A stretch of DNA of 64,000 bases, from the NCBI RefSeq assembly GCF_902459775.1, contig NZ_CABPSQ010000014.1, positions 1 to 64,000 of the forward strand, read 5' to 3'. The first letter of the stretch is position 1. The number at the start of each line of letters is the position of its first letter. Below are positions 62,855-64,000 of the stretch, in pieces. The position numbers were made by a program, and so were the translations under genes. Source of the DNA: Pandoraea captiosa (lineage in GTDB: Bacteria > Pseudomonadota > Gammaproteobacteria > Burkholderiales > Burkholderiaceae). The notes beneath the pieces are model-generated. The model was not told the DNA's origin. It ran no database searches and was given only the letters and a program-made list of their open reading frames with translations.

Positions 62855-63508
62855 TCAGCCCTCGGCCAGAATCTGACGAATGGCTTGCTCGAAGACTTCG
62901 GGCGGCTGGCCGCCACTCACCAGATGGCGGTTGTTGAAGATAATCGCGGGCACGGAGGTGATGCCGAGATTCTGATAGTGACGCTCAAGCGCACGGACTT
63001 GCTCCGCGTACTCGTGCGTCGACAGGATCTCGCGCGCACGTGTGGCGTCGAGCCCGACCTGTTGCGCAGCATCGACCAGCACTTCCGGATCGCTCGTACG
63101 CTTGCCCTCGACGAAGTAAGCGCGAAACAGGGCTTCCTTGAGCGCGAGTTGCTTGTCGTTGCCAAGCGTCTGCGCCCAGTGCAGCAGGCGGTGCGCGTCG
63201 AACGTGTTGTACGCATGCGTGCGCAAATCCATGCGCATCGGAAAACCTTCTGCGGCGGCGCGTGCACTGATGTTCGCCTGATTCTGCGCCAGTTGCTCCG
63301 GCGACAGACCGTACTTGCGCGACATGTAGTCGGCAAGCGGCACGCCCTCCACCGGCATGTCGGGGTTCAGTTCGAAGGGGCTGAAGTGCAGGTCGGCGTC
63401 GACCTCGTTACCCAGACGGGCAAGTGCCGTCTTCAACGAGGCAAGGCCGATGGCGCACCACGGGCAGGCGACATCCGAAACAAAGTCAATCTTGAGTGTG
63501 GCAGACAT
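62855..63508 (-). CDS. DsbA-family oxidoreductase, FrnE-like
   Basis: A 217-residue cytoplasmic thioredoxin-fold protein. The redox motif CPWC is at about 15-18 (DFVSDVACPWCAIG), and the cis-Pro loop is in ITSVPAIIFNNRHLVSGGQ (about 180-198). The insert between them is helical, as in FrnE and 2-hydroxychromene isomerase relatives. There is no signal peptide. It leads the operon with the DHA2 exporter. The role could be thiol exchange or a glutathione-type reaction. Confidence 0.9.
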   Translation of the reverse strand: MSATLKIDFVSDVACPWCAIGLASLKTALARLGNEVDADLHFSPFELNPDMPVEGVPLADYMSRKYGLSPEQLAQNQANISARAAAEGFPMRMDLRTHAYNTFDAHRLLHWAQTLGNDKQLALKEALFRAYFVEGKRTSDPEVLVDAAQQVGLDATRAREILSTHEYAEQVRALERHYQNLGITSVPAIIFNNRHLVSGGQPPEVFEQAIRQILAEG

Positions 63509-63788
63509 GATCCGACGGCGCCAAAAACGGCGCGTGCAATGAAAAACGCGTCGCCTGGCGCGACGCAACGGCAATCGTCGCACAAATCGAAAAATCTCGC
63601 CGATGCGGGCCGCGTTTATGCGCTCGGTCTTGCGCGATGCGCCGTTCGGGGTAGGTGCGACACGGTGATCGATTTGCGGCCTGTTTTATCTGTCGGAATC
63701 ATTGTTTTGTCAGGCGAATCACGCGGGGTTTGCCTTCGTGACGATAGCGACATGCGATATCGTGTGAAGACTTTCCAAGGAGTCCGTT

Positions 63789-64000
63789 ATGTCCACAGCC
63801 GCATTCTCCGCTGCCGATCTCGTCGCTGCGCTTGGCCTGTTGCCGCACCCCGAGGGAGGACATTATCGGGAGACGTATCGGGCCGCAGAGACGGTCGCCG
63901 CTCAAGCGTTACCGAGCGGATTCTCCGGCGCTCGCAGTATCTCGACTGCGATTCTCTATCTGCTCGAAGCCGGTGACTTTTCTGCATTCCATCGCATTCT
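63789..64000 (+). CDS. cupin-fold protein (DUF985 type), 5' end
   Basis: The first 70 codons of a gene that runs past the window end. AAGGAG lies 7-12 bases before ATG 63789. The sequence (AADLVAALGLLPHPEGGHYRETY, then STAILYLLEAGDFSAFHRI) fits the DUF985/Cupin_5 family of small cupins, typically about 140-170 residues. Function is unknown in bacteria. Confidence 0.85.
   Translation, partial: MSTAAFSAADLVAALGLLPHPEGGHYRETYRAAETVAAQALPSGFSGARSISTAILYLLEAGDFSAFHRI

Noticed and set aside
1-64000. CRISPR arrays, insertion sequences, prophage or integrative elements
   Set aside because: No spacer-repeat arrays, transposases, integrases or terminal inverted repeats were found on reading both strands.

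Overview
The window looks like a chromosomal segment of a GC-rich betaproteobacterium of the Burkholderiales. Gene content (Porin_4-type porin, DUF4148 protein, DUF3325/DUF3649/PepSY iron operon, many LysR and GntR regulators) resembles Pandoraea/Burkholderia. The genus is inferred from memory of such genomes, not from a search. There are no rRNA genes, insertion sequences, phage genes or CRISPR arrays. One tRNA gene is present, tRNA-Sec.

Left part (1-16.4 kb): the 3' end of pntB, then regulators paired with small metabolic units. These are a LysR regulator, a sugar-type MFS carrier, a FAH-fold hydratase with a divergent GntR regulator, and a GntR regulator facing a crotonase/CoA-transferase operon across a 12-bp palindrome. 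A GH15 glycosidase, a MocR-type regulator divergent from a TauE-like permease, an Ala/Gln-rich FlxA-like protein, an MdtD-like exporter and a periplasmic amino-acid-type binding protein follow. The 506-bp gap after the first LysR gene carries two copies of a 36-bp unit, each flanked by inverted DnaA-box-like 9-mers.

Middle part (16.4-33 kb): a LuxR-type response regulator converges on a hybrid sensor kinase. Next is a pqiA1-pqiA2-pqiB-pqiC lipid-transport operon. The centrepiece is a selenium module: formate dehydrogenase alpha (in-frame UGA at 24188-24190 with a SECIS-type hairpin), beta and gamma subunits, fdhE, selA, selB and selC. They are so tightly packed that the selB stop codon shares a base with tRNA-Sec. 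A strong terminator closes the unit. Every selenoprotein-specific part except selD is therefore in one 9-kb block next to its client enzyme.

Right part (33-64 kb): a small lipoprotein, a less GC-rich acyltransferase with a DUF4214-like N-terminus, a LysR regulator with a class II aldolase, and ribA follow. Then comes a FecI-FecR-TonB receptor iron system with DUF4198/DUF3649/PepSY/DUF3325 genes under a near-consensus Fur box. A magnesium locus has a long structured leader, a 114-residue protein resembling the detached C-terminal domain of MgtC, a 51-codon ORF with a strong ribosome-binding site, and mgtA. Beyond it are an outer-membrane protein, a GNAT acetyltransferase fused to an unknown domain, NsrR, a DUF4148 protein, an AraC regulator, a porin, a GDPD-like protein with altered active-site residues, and a DeoR regulator. 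An Lrp/AsnC regulator is divergent from glmS, with three 15-bp operator copies spaced 29-30 bp between them. The window ends with a decayed gene fragment, a LysR regulator, a lipocalin-like protein, a DHA2 exporter, a DsbA-family protein and the start of a cupin gene.
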